Positions 16,601 to 21,551 of a stretch of 21,551 nucleotides of DNA are shown here, one piece after another. How positions within the stretch are numbered: the stretch's first letter is position 1; every line of letters starts with the position of its first letter. Source of the stretch: a virus. Below the pieces are notes generated by a model. It worked only from the letters and a program-made list of their open reading frames with translations. It was not told where the DNA came from and ran no database searches. Made by a program: the position numbers and the translations under genes. The stretch is taken from IMG/VR virus record IMGVR_UViG_3300030419_004901, positions 1 to 21,551 of that record. One strand, given 5' to 3'.

Positions 16601-18385
16601 ATTTATAGTTCAGAATCTGTTCAAGGAATAGGAACTAATGCTAAGATTGATGTTGTAGTTGGACAAGGATCAAGTATAATTGACTTTAGCATTAGAAATA
16701 CTGGTTATGGATTTGGTCAAGGTGAAGTATTAACAGTTCATACAGGAGGAAGTGCAGGAATTCCTACAGATCCTTCCTTAACATATAAGGAATTCCAGAT
16801 TACTATTCAGGATACTTATAGCGATTCATTCGCTGGGTGGACAATAGGTGATCTTCAAGTTCTTGATGATTTTGATGCGCTATGTGATGGAAGCAATAAA
16901 ACATTCCCACTCAAACTTGATGGAGAGTATTTGACAATTAGAGCAGCTAAAGGATCTGCTATAGCAGTTGATGCATTACTTCTAATCTTTGTTAATGATA
17001 TTCTTCAAAAACCAGGAGAGTCTTATATCTTTAATGGTGGTAGTACATTAACCTTTAATGAAGCTCCTAAGGCAGGAGATACGACCAAGGTTCTCTACTA
17101 TAAAGGAACTGGTGATGTTGATGTTGTATTTAAAGATATTCTTGAAACTGTAAAAGTCGGTGATAATCTCACCTTAAGAAATGATCCTTCTTTGGGACAA
17201 GGATGGGGTTTAAGACAGGATTCAAGAGTTGTTACTGGAATTAATACTACTGACTCTGTTGAAACCAATCCTTATGCGGGACCAGGAGTTAGCACAGATG
17301 ATACTTTGGCAAGACCTGTTAAATGGTGTAAACAGATCAGAGACAAGTATATTAATGGAGTAAGAATTGGTAAGGATAGAGTTCATTATGAACCTCTTAT
17401 TCAACCTACAGCATTCATTATTCAGAATATTGGTGTAGGATCTACGTGTGCTTGGGTACAAAATGCGAAACCATTCTTCGATCCTGCTAATGAAAGTAAT
17501 ACTGATGCTAACACATATACTGTAGAAATTATTTCTCAAGATAATAAAGTAGGTGCTTCTGCGACTGCTAATGTTTCTACTGCTGGAACAATTACGTCAT
17601 TAACTATTAGTAGTGGGGGATTTGGATATAGTTCAGCACCAACAGTAACAATTGGTTCTCCTGTTGGACTTGGAACTACTCCTGGTGATAATCAAGCATA
17701 TGCTACTGCTACTATTAGCAGTGGAGTTGTTAATGCTATAACTATAGGTTCTACTCCAGGATCTGGATATACTTCTACTAACCCTCCTGAAGTATTAATT
17801 GCTGAACCAACACCAATTAGAGGAAAAGCAACTAGTGTAACTTATGAAGGTGATTTTGGAATAATCAGTGGTATAAAAACAACTTCTGTAGGTGTTGCTT
17901 CTACTGGAATAGTATTTGATCTCTTTATTCCACCTGATTCAGAACTTAGAGATTCTAACATTGTAGGTGTTACAACCGTTAGTGGAATTGGCACAGGATA
18001 TTACTTCACTGTCAGTAATTCAACTGTTGGTAATGGAGTAACATCTCTTGATGCTGGTAGTGCCACTGTAGGTATCGGAACAACCTTCCTAGATAATGTA
18101 TATCAAGTTGCTGCTGTTTCCATTGGAGTTACTGCAGCGGAAAATAAAACTGGTGCTGGTTTAACAGCAGTTGCTCATGTTACCGTTAGCGTAGCCAATC
18201 TTGAAGGATTAAGTGGTCTTGGTTACAGTGATTACTATGGCGACTTTACATGGGGTAAAGTTTTATTTGGAGATAGAGATGATCCTCAAGCATATAATGC
18301 ATATACTAATGATGGAACTACTGGAATATCTACTGGTGGTATAGTTAGAAGACTATATCCTCTTAAGTGGAATAACTATAGCTAA
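4658..18385 (+). CDS. Giant (4575 aa) gp7-like baseplate wedge / tail structural protein
   Basis: One uninterrupted 13.7-kb frame. Residues ~16-60 and ~171-265 resemble the C-terminal part of T4 gp7 (notably DFYGSKGTDRSFKILFGALY, 211-230), and the position between 6 and 8 is that of gene 7. The rest is modular and Gly/Thr/Ser-rich: HG[L/F]xTG modules (H615, H978, H1711, H1882, H3029, H3477), GGxGY modules (about 765, 1137, 1175, 4321, 4368), a YHYH domain (~1270-1395), two DDxxxxF...ING modules (~3273-3345, ~4070-4150), and FTC...H.YPR..DP repeats (3492-3870). G[I/V/L]G[S/T]T turns occur throughout. There is no protease, lysozyme or membrane segment. I infer that the N-terminus is built into the wedge while the extension forms a large external beta-structure, perhaps contacting the host or organising fibres. 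T4 gp7 has 1032 residues, so this is over four times larger. It starts 3 nt after gene 6 without a clear ribosome site. Confidence 0.9.
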   Translation: MSETRVKLQSVVENQLPEFIAEENPLLVEFLKQYYISQEYPGGSTDLVQNLDKYIKLNEILASPTTCTLQSDLSYNDTTIDVATVNSKGTTRGTKGFPDKYGILKIEDEIITYTSKTDTSFEGCVRGFSGVTSYSKANNPEELVFSTSQATEHTVTADEFGFVTGPKIENLSGLFLVEFLNKLKQQILPGFSERTLDSGLDQNIFIKQSKDFYGSKGTDRSFKILFGALYGEPVDVIKPRDYLFRPSDAGWRRTKDIVVESISGDPTDLLNNTLYQAEYKDYGIGEAYASITDVEKISLGNTSYYKLSFDADYNKDLTLEGTVYGNFSVHPQTKVITPVSAGSTFIDVDSTVGFAQSGSIAFNYDNGLAGIASYSSKSVNQFFGIASTTISSGIGTGANIRLDAIAYGFAGLSTSDPIQVRIGSVLQDVVIRDKTYLFSKNDTAKIKTLGISSLTTRRDNWFDNVANSFEIDSFTIQDTSNFTYEVETYDVNNFKVGDKALITKNENEKTNTEIVSIQSSTKFSIRGQGALDANANYSIQRKIRKVASYLYPHLQKYNANVQNTYTNYSNEILVASPSLPDYSVESYDRKISLNGKFDGTVLDILANDPNAPADHGFYTGDRVYYEPKIIKTSVVVGSGLTVTTEVTNSISPLEEGLYYIKRVSGSEISLAKSPSDISNGDYISVSTGSTDAVSNVLQDYSFRKKVIEAQNILKVVQDPVNKSGNYTTEPGKTGVLINGVEVLNYKSPETIYSGVIEKIDVGAPGSGYDIINPPSLEITDAVGSGATGICAVDGSLKRIEILDGGFDYVDRPFITITGGNGKDASATVNMKSISHSVSFDTTNQGKDGDVFIQAGSATTSLIGFSTYHKFRDNETVIYDTDKQTALSGLTTDATYYVAVVDATTITLHPKERDSISGINTVYISDYGKGIQQLKSTAKKKIISDIVVTDSGEGYENKKRTAGIAGISTSLNRINIDSHGYQTGETLSYATTGTAIDGLNTSNEYLVKKVNEDSFKLAPVGLGTTSKNEYLDSEQYVDLKSVGTGIHSFNYPVISVTVTGNIGVSTLANQDFNAQLQPIFRGGVNSVHLTNKGSAYGSNEILNYDRQPQFELRSGKEAEVLVVVSNGKIQEVLVTTGGSGYNTPPDITINGEGNYAVLTPVVESGELKEVKVISGGTGYTDDTTLTIEAAGTQSEMRADLQKWTVNLFRKNLNSISPDDGIITKSERDNFGIEYTHLYAPRKLRESTYVRNTANEVQYGTYDLKLLQNQEQSSGYHSPILGWAYDGNPIYGPYGYTTPTGGVARVMKTGYELVTKSNRPSTSIFPQGFFNEDYEYRGNGDLDEHNGRYGVTPEYPNGVYAYFTTINTGQRDTSGAFENYWRPAFPYVIGTCFYSEPNITNWAKSYNQEEVDLNSNEGKWFRNTLNYQFKSSNSSYDFVFDPDAKKNQLVNIDSVSTGEVGSVGVLTGGTNYNTNDRVLFDNSLTGGTNASAKVKNLYSPGISSVSVATTSISNVEFATFDKVGNIVGFATAPHGFKNGETFTVSGLSTYLPHLEGSYEIGIRTDNFVTTLGIGSTNVTGLTTFFYTTGFLDYPFIRENDILSIGNTEKVKVLNIDKVGKRIRVRRAVDGTVGFAYSSSTLLKENPRKFTINTGFRTDYSYTANKEIYFNPNESVGIGTSAIAGIGSTAVFSMPGLGATQVFVPYSQIYIPNHGLKTGEKVTYSNQGGTGIQCWHPITGITSGTTFKLPEGTDLYIANFGRDFIGVSTVKVGLGTTGTFVGVGSTTTQRLPYFQNFGIGDYHSFTTKRSSVISGELQQNIVTVSAASTHGLSLLDEVQFKAIPTSTQNVNVKYDDDNRRAVFNSVTWAAGDVDTTYDTITLNNHGLKTGDKVLYKASSASGGLTNEAMYYVLYYSKDKIRLCATEYDLNLNVPNYIDITSATIGTICLINPELNVYRNKIIEFDLSDSTLSSTVGFTTYSAFALNFYKDAEFRYNFESTGTSDNFEVVRNGQVGISTDANVKLILNDDVPNNLYYKLDVVNENLIDDVKKEIVIDTDVYNNNQINLVNSKYSGAHKVVGLGTTTFTYNLKEYPEVDSYTSTTANLYYTTKSLTAYGAIASIEMVNGGRSYEFAPGIDTVSSSYGKGAILEVSSESIGNIKKDTIEDIGFDYPSDFTLSPSLNLPEILQIESLASFSHIGVSSGGKNYITDPSLVVIDGYTNKVIEDVALEFKVGNPTVRILKNTSGMYDTQPTIIPISNSNGVGINSITYTTTSPGIVTAGISTGFSEDFPIAVGDKVLVENVSVGVGSTAKGFNSAAYTYALFPVIAVEESLGGNKGSITYDMSSVLDSGEFPGLFNEDASAGRIIPQKDFPIFDIVLKKNNYLIGEKVSSNTADGTVETWNSKTETLKVSTNSDLLVGEVISGDTSGTQGVIKKKYDFDSYITLGASSDVNKGWTYDTGKLNDTVQRIPDNNYYQYFSYALKSKVPYETWNEPVTSLNHTSGFLKFSDLIIESKDNNPSTVGLGTTTSYIEVIADLYGEGSINCVYNFDLATEEASIIGGSLVSDEIVFQNRVLSDYSEAIGNRVLIIDDFSGDFNHKPRATKYSVVDEFKLTSARTKKYFTLVRDTLYTKERQVLIVSLLQDGVNGYLNQYGRVETHPDLGSFDWKISGTEGQLQFYPIKSKYNNYDVTYLSHDLKSSASGIGSTALGSIAHINSHHKALASGTNSATTIVGIASTYRSAKILVEIGADDGSYYEFDELNLIHDDSTVDMVEYGQLTDHNNSPFGVGGLGTYYSYLDGSRIKIDFTPDSALGVGHSVNALTVSIASSVSTATGVGTAKELNTGLLDSWYTSIAASGTPGVSTIAEYHPDSMGAYYVVQIEDTTNKRYEMCEVVVCDDYSSETTDTDYVALTEFGNIRAHTTGLGTISANITGSNRTHLTFIPNHNIKVQVRVFQNVLSLVKDGIDASSIDFTNAEILSSYGTYKGTHADIKRTFGLLHNQRPIFQRFVDGSDSSIVSVSADTIVIPEHYFVTGEQLKYSYAGSGTTQAIGIASTSVAGIGTTTRLPETVYAIKIDERRIKLATTATNALLQNPVAIGITAVGIGTSHSFTATNQNAKAMIAIDNWIQSPIVGGSVTTTLAKDVSLLDDKITFTGITSFFSGNLVQINNEIMKINTVGLGSTNRILVERPWMGTGLSTHSSGTLVQIIEGNYNIRENKIHFVEAPYGPDPISTTTAEPDDRDWVGVSTHSTFQGRTFMRNAATGTDATPYTNNIIFDDISNQFTGIAKTFTLKKDGGTNATGFSTSNGIILINGVFQGPEGTQTDVEDYDMSESSGISSITFTGTATSATYDVNNANIPVGGIIVSVGSTEGFGLQPLVAAGGTAVVSAAGTVSSIGIGTSGTGYRLNVQPTVNVAIQTSSLYAANYTGIGTAQIVNGGITGIAITNPHVFYAPVDVSNVGYSSITGLSTVTTHQAHGLQVGEQVNLSGIAFTCDYTAPIGIYTADYTSSTGVMTVTTSSAHGFNATNKSSVVIFTGLGMTCAIDAGVTTHYYPRGKDPAYNSAVAIASTSTTQITVNVGVAGPGDQYAHTFKRAKANAIVSGGDYLHNFVSGVTSCVVSGGNYLHTFDSVGVTSITVTGIGSITPTAATYNPLTGNLVLTVGSGHTYTTSDTVGIGTSALVFTCALDDDSTTHSYPRSTDPVAGVNTAITAITDSTITVNVGTSKSVFFDVYDAQYTGSTGIMTLNIGSHGLTTGTSIRLMNEGLSFRCAMDDYKTIHKYPRSTDPYYDTAISIAATTASTIALNVGITSLKYDDVSAATYDPATGDLVLTVGAGHSLSEGVNVAIATASLTFTCARDAHATEHSYPRKPDPTYAGVPIDSVGTTTTFVVNVGTSTVPTFYQGGGKVQAAIIAPRAKNFSSSTQDPASRGTPVVRVLDNKTFTVNTGVSTRTHFYARGGKVEKDLKVKFDDPLSYSDLDLIYSSESVQGIGTNAKIDVVVGQGSSIIDFSIRNTGYGFGQGEVLTVHTGGSAGIPTDPSLTYKEFQITIQDTYSDSFAGWTIGDLQVLDDFDALCDGSNKTFPLKLDGEYLTIRAAKGSAIAVDALLLIFVNDILQKPGESYIFNGGSTLTFNEAPKAGDTTKVLYYKGTGDVDVVFKDILETVKVGDNLTLRNDPSLGQGWGLRQDSRVVTGINTTDSVETNPYAGPGVSTDDTLARPVKWCKQIRDKYINGVRIGKDRVHYEPLIQPTAFIIQNIGVGSTCAWVQNAKPFFDPANESNTDANTYTVEIISQDNKVGASATANVSTAGTITSLTISSGGFGYSSAPTVTIGSPVGLGTTPGDNQAYATATISSGVVNAITIGSTPGSGYTSTNPPEVLIAEPTPIRGKATSVTYEGDFGIISGIKTTSVGVASTGIVFDLFIPPDSELRDSNIVGVTTVSGIGTGYYFTVSNSTVGNGVTSLDAGSATVGIGTTFLDNVYQVAAVSIGVTAAENKTGAGLTAVAHVTVSVANLEGLSGLGYSDYYGDFTWGKVLFGDRDDPQAYNAYTNDGTTGISTGGIVRRLYPLKWNNYS
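4700..5455 (+). other. gp7-like wedge domain of the giant protein, split by an inserted module
   Basis: Residues ~16-60 contain the helix NPLLVEFLKQYY, comparable to FEAFCEAYIQYL in T4 gp7. Residues 209-236 read SKDFYGSKGTDRSFKILFGA then LYGEPVDV, comparable to the T4 gp7 tract beginning SYDFYSTKGIEASYKFLF and ending LYNEEVEI. Between them, residues ~62-165 form an extra module (KIEDEIITYT...GCVRGFSGVTSY) that does not belong to the helical domain. The comparison relies on the T4 sequence as I remember it, not on an alignment run. Confidence 0.7.
8465..8840 (+). other. YHYH domain inside the giant protein
   Basis: Residues ~1270-1395 contain HSPILGWAYDGNPIYGPYGY (1275-1294), then NGDLDEHNGRYGVTPEYPNG around H1343 with YAYF directly after, and FPYVIGTCF (1383-1391). 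This order of Y/G/N/H-rich blocks is characteristic of the YHYH domain, found in bacterial secreted proteins and in marine phage structural proteins. Its biochemical role is not established. Clustered His, Asp and Tyr would allow metal or glycan binding, but that is inference. Confidence 0.8.
15030..16365 (+). repeat. FTC...H.YPR..DP protein repeat array (about 85-aa units)
   Basis: Within the giant ORF, a unit of the form A-TYDP-TGDLVLTVG-HGL-(FTC)-x2-D-x5-T/E-x-H-x-YPR-x2-DP-...-T-I-x-V-N-VG recurs. The FTC-type cysteines are C3494 (truncated unit), C3542, C3685, C3770 and C3856. The YPR triplets are at 3553-3555, 3696-3698, 3781-3783 and 3867-3869. Units 2, 3 and 4 are 85-86 residues apart. 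Units 1 and 2 are separated by an insert holding a tandem SGG[D/N]YLH pair. The repeats are diverged at DNA level, so they are old and maintained as protein. Similar FTC/YPR segments occur, to my recollection, in tail-fibre-like proteins of cyanophages. Confidence 0.8.
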
Positions 18386-18391
18386 TTACCT

Positions 18392-18399
18392 GCTAAATA
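18392..18399 (+). promoter_or_regulatory. Late promoter GCTAAATA before gene 8
   Basis: GCTAAATA in TTACCTGCTAAATAAGT lies in the 33-nt gap between the giant gene's stop and the gene 8 ATG (18419). It matches the gene 25 box (TACCTGATAAATAACT) over its extended 5' side. It would give gene 8 and the DUF4815 gene their own late transcripts, independent of readthrough across the 13.7-kb gene upstream. No terminator is visible in the gap. Confidence 0.65.
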
Positions 18400-18418
18400 A
18401 GTAAAAAACTATTGTCCA

Positions 18419-19984
18419 ATGGCTGCAATTATAACTGATCAACTTCGTATATTAAACGCCAAGAATTTTGTTGCCGGAGTTGCTTCAGCATCTAATGCTT
18501 ATTATACGTTTGTTGGCTTGCCTAATCCTACCGATTATGAGACGGATTGGGATAGTGATCCTCCTTCACCGGTGGATAACTTTAACCAAGCTGATAACTA
18601 TTGGGATACAATGGTTGCATTGAAGAAAATTAATAAGGCTGATGTTAGACAAGTTGTAAGAAAATTGTCTTGGACATCTGGTATTACCTATGATATGTAC
18701 CGCAATAATATAAGTGGTTCTGATGTTGCAGGTGCTACTAATTCATTAAACTTATATGATGCCAATTATTATGTTGTTAATAGTGATTATAGAGTATATG
18801 AATGTCTTCAAAATGGAACTTCTCCAGATAATCCTAATGGAAGACCATCATTAGATGAACCTACTTTTACTGATTTAGAACCTAAATCTGCTGGAACCAG
18901 TGGCGATGGGTATATTTGGAAATATCTTTATACGATTAGTCCTAGTGATATTGTTAAGTTTGATTCTACAAATTATCTTCCTGTTCCACAAGATTGGGAA
19001 ACCAATACAAATGATGCTGCAGTAAGAAACAATGCTTCAAGTAGTGGTCAACTTAAAATTGTTACTATTAAAAATAGAGGAGTTGGAGTAGGAACAGCAA
19101 ATAAAGTTTATACTCGTATTCCAATTAAAGGGGATGGTTCTGGAGCAGAAGCAACTGTTACTACAAATGCTGATGCTAAAATTGAATCAGTAACTGTTTC
19201 TAATGGTGGATCTGGATATACCTTTGGAACTTTAGATTTGGCTGCTAAAGGAATCGAAGGAACTACTGCTCCTATTTTTGATGTTATTATTCCACCTCAA
19301 GGTGGGCATGGAGCAGATATCTATAAAGAATTAGGTGCATCCAATGTTCTTCTTTATTCAAGAATTGAAAATGATAGTGATAATCCAGACTTTATTACAG
19401 GAAATCAAATTGCCAGGGTAGGGGTTGTTGAAGGTCCTAAAGCTCATGGTTCAGATTCCAATCTATCATTAGATAAAGCAAGTGCTGTTTATGCTCTTAA
19501 ATTAGCAGGAACTGGTTATAGTTCTGTTACTTTTGATGCTGATGCTCATGTTACTCAAACAATTGGAGTTGGTTCAACTGCTTTTGGTAGGGTTGTTAAG
19601 TATGATCCAGTTACTGGTGTATTAAAGTATTGGCAAGATAAATTCCATTGTGGTTTTAATACCGATGGAACTAAAAATACAGATCCTACTTATGGATTTA
19701 CAATGCAGAGATTCACTGCCGATATAGGTAGTGGTGGTTCACTTAACATTCTGGGAGGAAGTGCGACTTTAGCAATTCAAACTAATTTTGGTAGTAGTGC
19801 TAATCCGGGTATTAATACCGTAATAAATAGTCGTACATATAACTTAGGACAATCTTTCATAAAAGGTGTGGCACAGCCAGAAGTGAAAAAATATTCAGGA
19901 AATATTATCTACGTCGATAATAGACCTGCAATTACTAGATCATCAAACCAAAAAGAAGATATCAAAGTTATTTTGCAATTCTAA
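18419..19984 (+). CDS. 8: Baseplate wedge protein gp8
   Basis: A 521-aa homologue of T4 gp8 (334 aa), which dimerises in the baseplate wedge with gp7 and gp10. Matching blocks are the N-terminal ILNAKNFVAG...YYTFVGLP region (T4: MLNFY...IFITFGR), DYRVYECLQNG (123-133; T4 VYRCL), GDGYIWKYLYTI (162-173; T4 GDGYVWEYLFEI), and the C-terminus IIYVDNRPAI...DIKVILQF (T4 MIYMENRPPI...EINILFTF). The ~190 extra residues lie mainly in the middle. They include GDGSGAEATV and SNGGSGYT (261-268), a module also found repeatedly in the giant upstream protein. A late promoter precedes it. The start has no obvious Shine-Dalgarno. Its stop is 6 nt before the next ATG. Confidence 0.92.
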   Translation: MAAIITDQLRILNAKNFVAGVASASNAYYTFVGLPNPTDYETDWDSDPPSPVDNFNQADNYWDTMVALKKINKADVRQVVRKLSWTSGITYDMYRNNISGSDVAGATNSLNLYDANYYVVNSDYRVYECLQNGTSPDNPNGRPSLDEPTFTDLEPKSAGTSGDGYIWKYLYTISPSDIVKFDSTNYLPVPQDWETNTNDAAVRNNASSSGQLKIVTIKNRGVGVGTANKVYTRIPIKGDGSGAEATVTTNADAKIESVTVSNGGSGYTFGTLDLAAKGIEGTTAPIFDVIIPPQGGHGADIYKELGASNVLLYSRIENDSDNPDFITGNQIARVGVVEGPKAHGSDSNLSLDKASAVYALKLAGTGYSSVTFDADAHVTQTIGVGSTAFGRVVKYDPVTGVLKYWQDKFHCGFNTDGTKNTDPTYGFTMQRFTADIGSGGSLNILGGSATLAIQTNFGSSANPGINTVINSRTYNLGQSFIKGVAQPEVKKYSGNIIYVDNRPAITRSSNQKEDIKVILQF

Positions 19985-19990
19985 GGAATT

Positions 19991-21551
19991 ATGTCTCAGG
20001 AAACAAATCTCAACGTCGCTCCTTACTTTGATGACTTTAATGAACCAGTAATTGGCGGTAAAGCTCAAGACTATTATAAGGTTTTATTTAAACCGGGATC
20101 GCCAGTTCAAGCAAGAGAATTGACGACCTTGCAGTCAATGCTGCAAGATCAAGTGGAACAGCTTGGAAGTCATTTTTTCAAAGAAGGTGCAAAGATAATT
20201 CCTGGTGATTTAACTTATATTGATAGATTTTATGCTGTAGAAGTAGAAGATAATTTTCTTGGAATTCCTGTATCTCTATATTTGGATGAATTAGTTGGTG
20301 TATCTATTAGAGGGGAGAGCAGCGGGGTAACAGCAAAGATAGAGAAGGTAATTACTTCTGCTGAGTCTGATAGAGGGCATATTACTCTATATGTAAGTTA
20401 TAAAGAATCTGGTAATAATAATCAAGTAAGAGATTTTGAAGATGGTGAGAATTTAATTACTGATACTAATATCACTTATGGTAATAGTTTTATTAGTGCT
20501 GATGAGGGATTTGCAAAAACTATAGCAGTAAATGCATGTTCTATTGGATCTGCATTTCGGATAAGTGAAGGAGTTTATTTTTTAAGAGGATATTTAGTTA
20601 CTGTTGATAGTGATATTTTAATTCTGGACCAGTATGATAATACTCCAAGTTATAGGATTGGTCTGGATATCATTGAAGAAATTGTAAATGCTGATGAAGA
20701 TCCTTATCTAAATGATAATGCTAATGGTTTTAATAACTATGCTGCTCCTGGTGCTGATAGATTAAAGATTACCACTAAATTAGCAAAAAAAGATTTAAAT
20801 GTATTTGAAGTTCCCAATTTTGTTGAATTGGCGAATGTTAAAAATGGTATTCTTCGTCGAATAAACAATAAAACCGAATATAATATTCTTGCCCAAGAAT
20901 TTGCCAGAAGAACATTTGATGAATCTGGAAACTATTATGTTAAGTCTTTTGATGTTTTCTGCAAGGAAAGCTTAAACAATGGTAAAGGTAATAATGGAAT
21001 TTATAAGGAAAATCAATTAACTGATTCAGGACAAAAACCATCTGAAGATTTGATGGTTTATAAGGTTGGTCCTGGTAAAGCATATGTAAGAGGATTTGAA
21101 GTAGAAACTATAGCACCTACTCTTTTAGATATAACGAAACCTCGTACAACTCAACTACTTGAAAATCAAGCAGTTAATTTTACTTTTGGTTCTACATTAA
21201 GATTAGATAGAGCTTCTGGATCACCTAAGATTGGTCTTAGTACTTCAGAAACTATTAGTTTAAGAAAAGATAGAGTTGGTGTAAGTTCTTTAGCTCCTGC
21301 TGGAAAAGAAATTGGTATTGGTAGAGTATATGATTATGCTTTGGAATCGGGTGGTTATGAAGCCAGTAATTATAATTTAAATAGATGGGATCTTTCTTTA
21401 TATGATGTTCAAACTTTTGGTGATCTGGAAGTTAATGAAGCAGTCACATTAACGGTTCCAACTCATATTACAGGAGATTCTAGTGGAGCAACTGCATTTT
21501 TGAAGAATGCTGTATCTGCAGGAACTGCTTTAACTGTCTATCAGATATCTG
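19991..21551 (+). CDS. DUF4815-type virion structural protein, 3' end outside window
   Basis: The frame is open from the ATG at 19991 to the right edge (520 codons plus one base). AAGGA (19983-19987) just upstream is a ribosome site, though close to the ATG. The N-terminus (MSQETNLNVAPYFDDFNEP, then YYKVLFKPGSPVQARELTTL) and the later blocks QLGSHFFKEGAKIIPGDLTY, GNYYVKSFDVF and DLMVYKVGPGKAYVRGFEVE are characteristic of the DUF4815 family, which I know from marine T4-like phage structural proteins. The 3' part becomes Gly/Ser/Thr-rich (ITGDSSGATAFLK), suggesting beta-modules and a long protein. Its position after gene 8 is where T4 has 9/10, so a role at the wedge periphery or in fibre attachment is plausible but unproven. 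The true length is unknown. Confidence 0.85.
   Translation, partial: MSQETNLNVAPYFDDFNEPVIGGKAQDYYKVLFKPGSPVQARELTTLQSMLQDQVEQLGSHFFKEGAKIIPGDLTYIDRFYAVEVEDNFLGIPVSLYLDELVGVSIRGESSGVTAKIEKVITSAESDRGHITLYVSYKESGNNNQVRDFEDGENLITDTNITYGNSFISADEGFAKTIAVNACSIGSAFRISEGVYFLRGYLVTVDSDILILDQYDNTPSYRIGLDIIEEIVNADEDPYLNDNANGFNNYAAPGADRLKITTKLAKKDLNVFEVPNFVELANVKNGILRRINNKTEYNILAQEFARRTFDESGNYYVKSFDVFCKESLNNGKGNNGIYKENQLTDSGQKPSEDLMVYKVGPGKAYVRGFEVETIAPTLLDITKPRTTQLLENQAVNFTFGSTLRLDRASGSPKIGLSTSETISLRKDRVGVSSLAPAGKEIGIGRVYDYALESGGYEASNYNLNRWDLSLYDVQTFGDLEVNEAVTLTVPTHITGDSSGATAFLKNAVSAGTALTVYQIS

Noticed and set aside
5900-17540. Long open frames on the minus strand and in other plus frames inside the giant gene (for example 6014-6241, 8588-8875, 14187-14390, 17222-17539)
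   Set aside because: They lie wholly inside a strong coding frame, have low-complexity Ile/Ser- or Leu-rich translations and lack ribosome sites. They are shadows produced by the repetitive Gly/Thr/Ser codon use.
1-21551. tRNA genes, insertion sequences or integration sites
   Set aside because: I found no cloverleaf-like sequence, transposase or terminal inverted repeats. The window is almost continuously coding for phage structural proteins.

Overview
The window looks like part of the genome of a T4-like marine myovirus, the group that infects cyanobacteria and SAR11. The evidence is an AT-rich genome with every gene on the + strand, tightly packed genes with 1-4 nt junctions, T4-type late promoter boxes, and a baseplate-wedge block in T4-like order (25 - 6 - [7-like] - 8). 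The small genes left of the wedge block, the YHYH domain and the DUF4815-type protein are familiar from marine T4-like phages. No photosynthesis or other host marker is present, so I cannot choose between a cyanophage and a pelagiphage.

Left region (1-2304): behind a late-promoter-like box lie a conserved 74-aa protein and a 2-oxoglutarate/Fe(II) oxygenase. Next comes a unit bounded by its own signals: a near-consensus sigma70 promoter (984-1012), a GT-A type glycosyltransferase, a 28-aa one-helix membrane peptide, a 50-aa basic protein, and an intrinsic terminator (2061-2087). This unit is richer in GC than its flanks and resembles a moron. A 66-aa acidic-tailed protein follows the terminator.

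Baseplate region (2305-21551): a late promoter drives gene 25 (sheath-initiating wedge protein), gene 6 (wedge ring protein) and a giant 4575-residue ORF of 13.7 kb, about 64% of the window. The first ~265 residues of the giant protein resemble the C-terminal part of T4 gp7. The rest is a long chain of beta-type modules: HG[L/F]xTG modules, GGxGY modules, a YHYH domain, paired DDxxxxF...ING modules and an FTC...H.YPR..DP repeat array. A second late promoter precedes gene 8, which is followed by a DUF4815-type structural protein that runs off the right edge.

Working together, gp25, gp6, the gp7-like giant and gp8 should form the six baseplate wedges. The giant's extension probably builds a large peripheral or host-contacting structure, and the DUF4815 protein is probably another baseplate or fibre component. 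The oxygenase and glycosyltransferase could modify virion proteins or host molecules, but the sequence does not show their targets. Homology statements rest on motifs recognised by eye, not on database searches.
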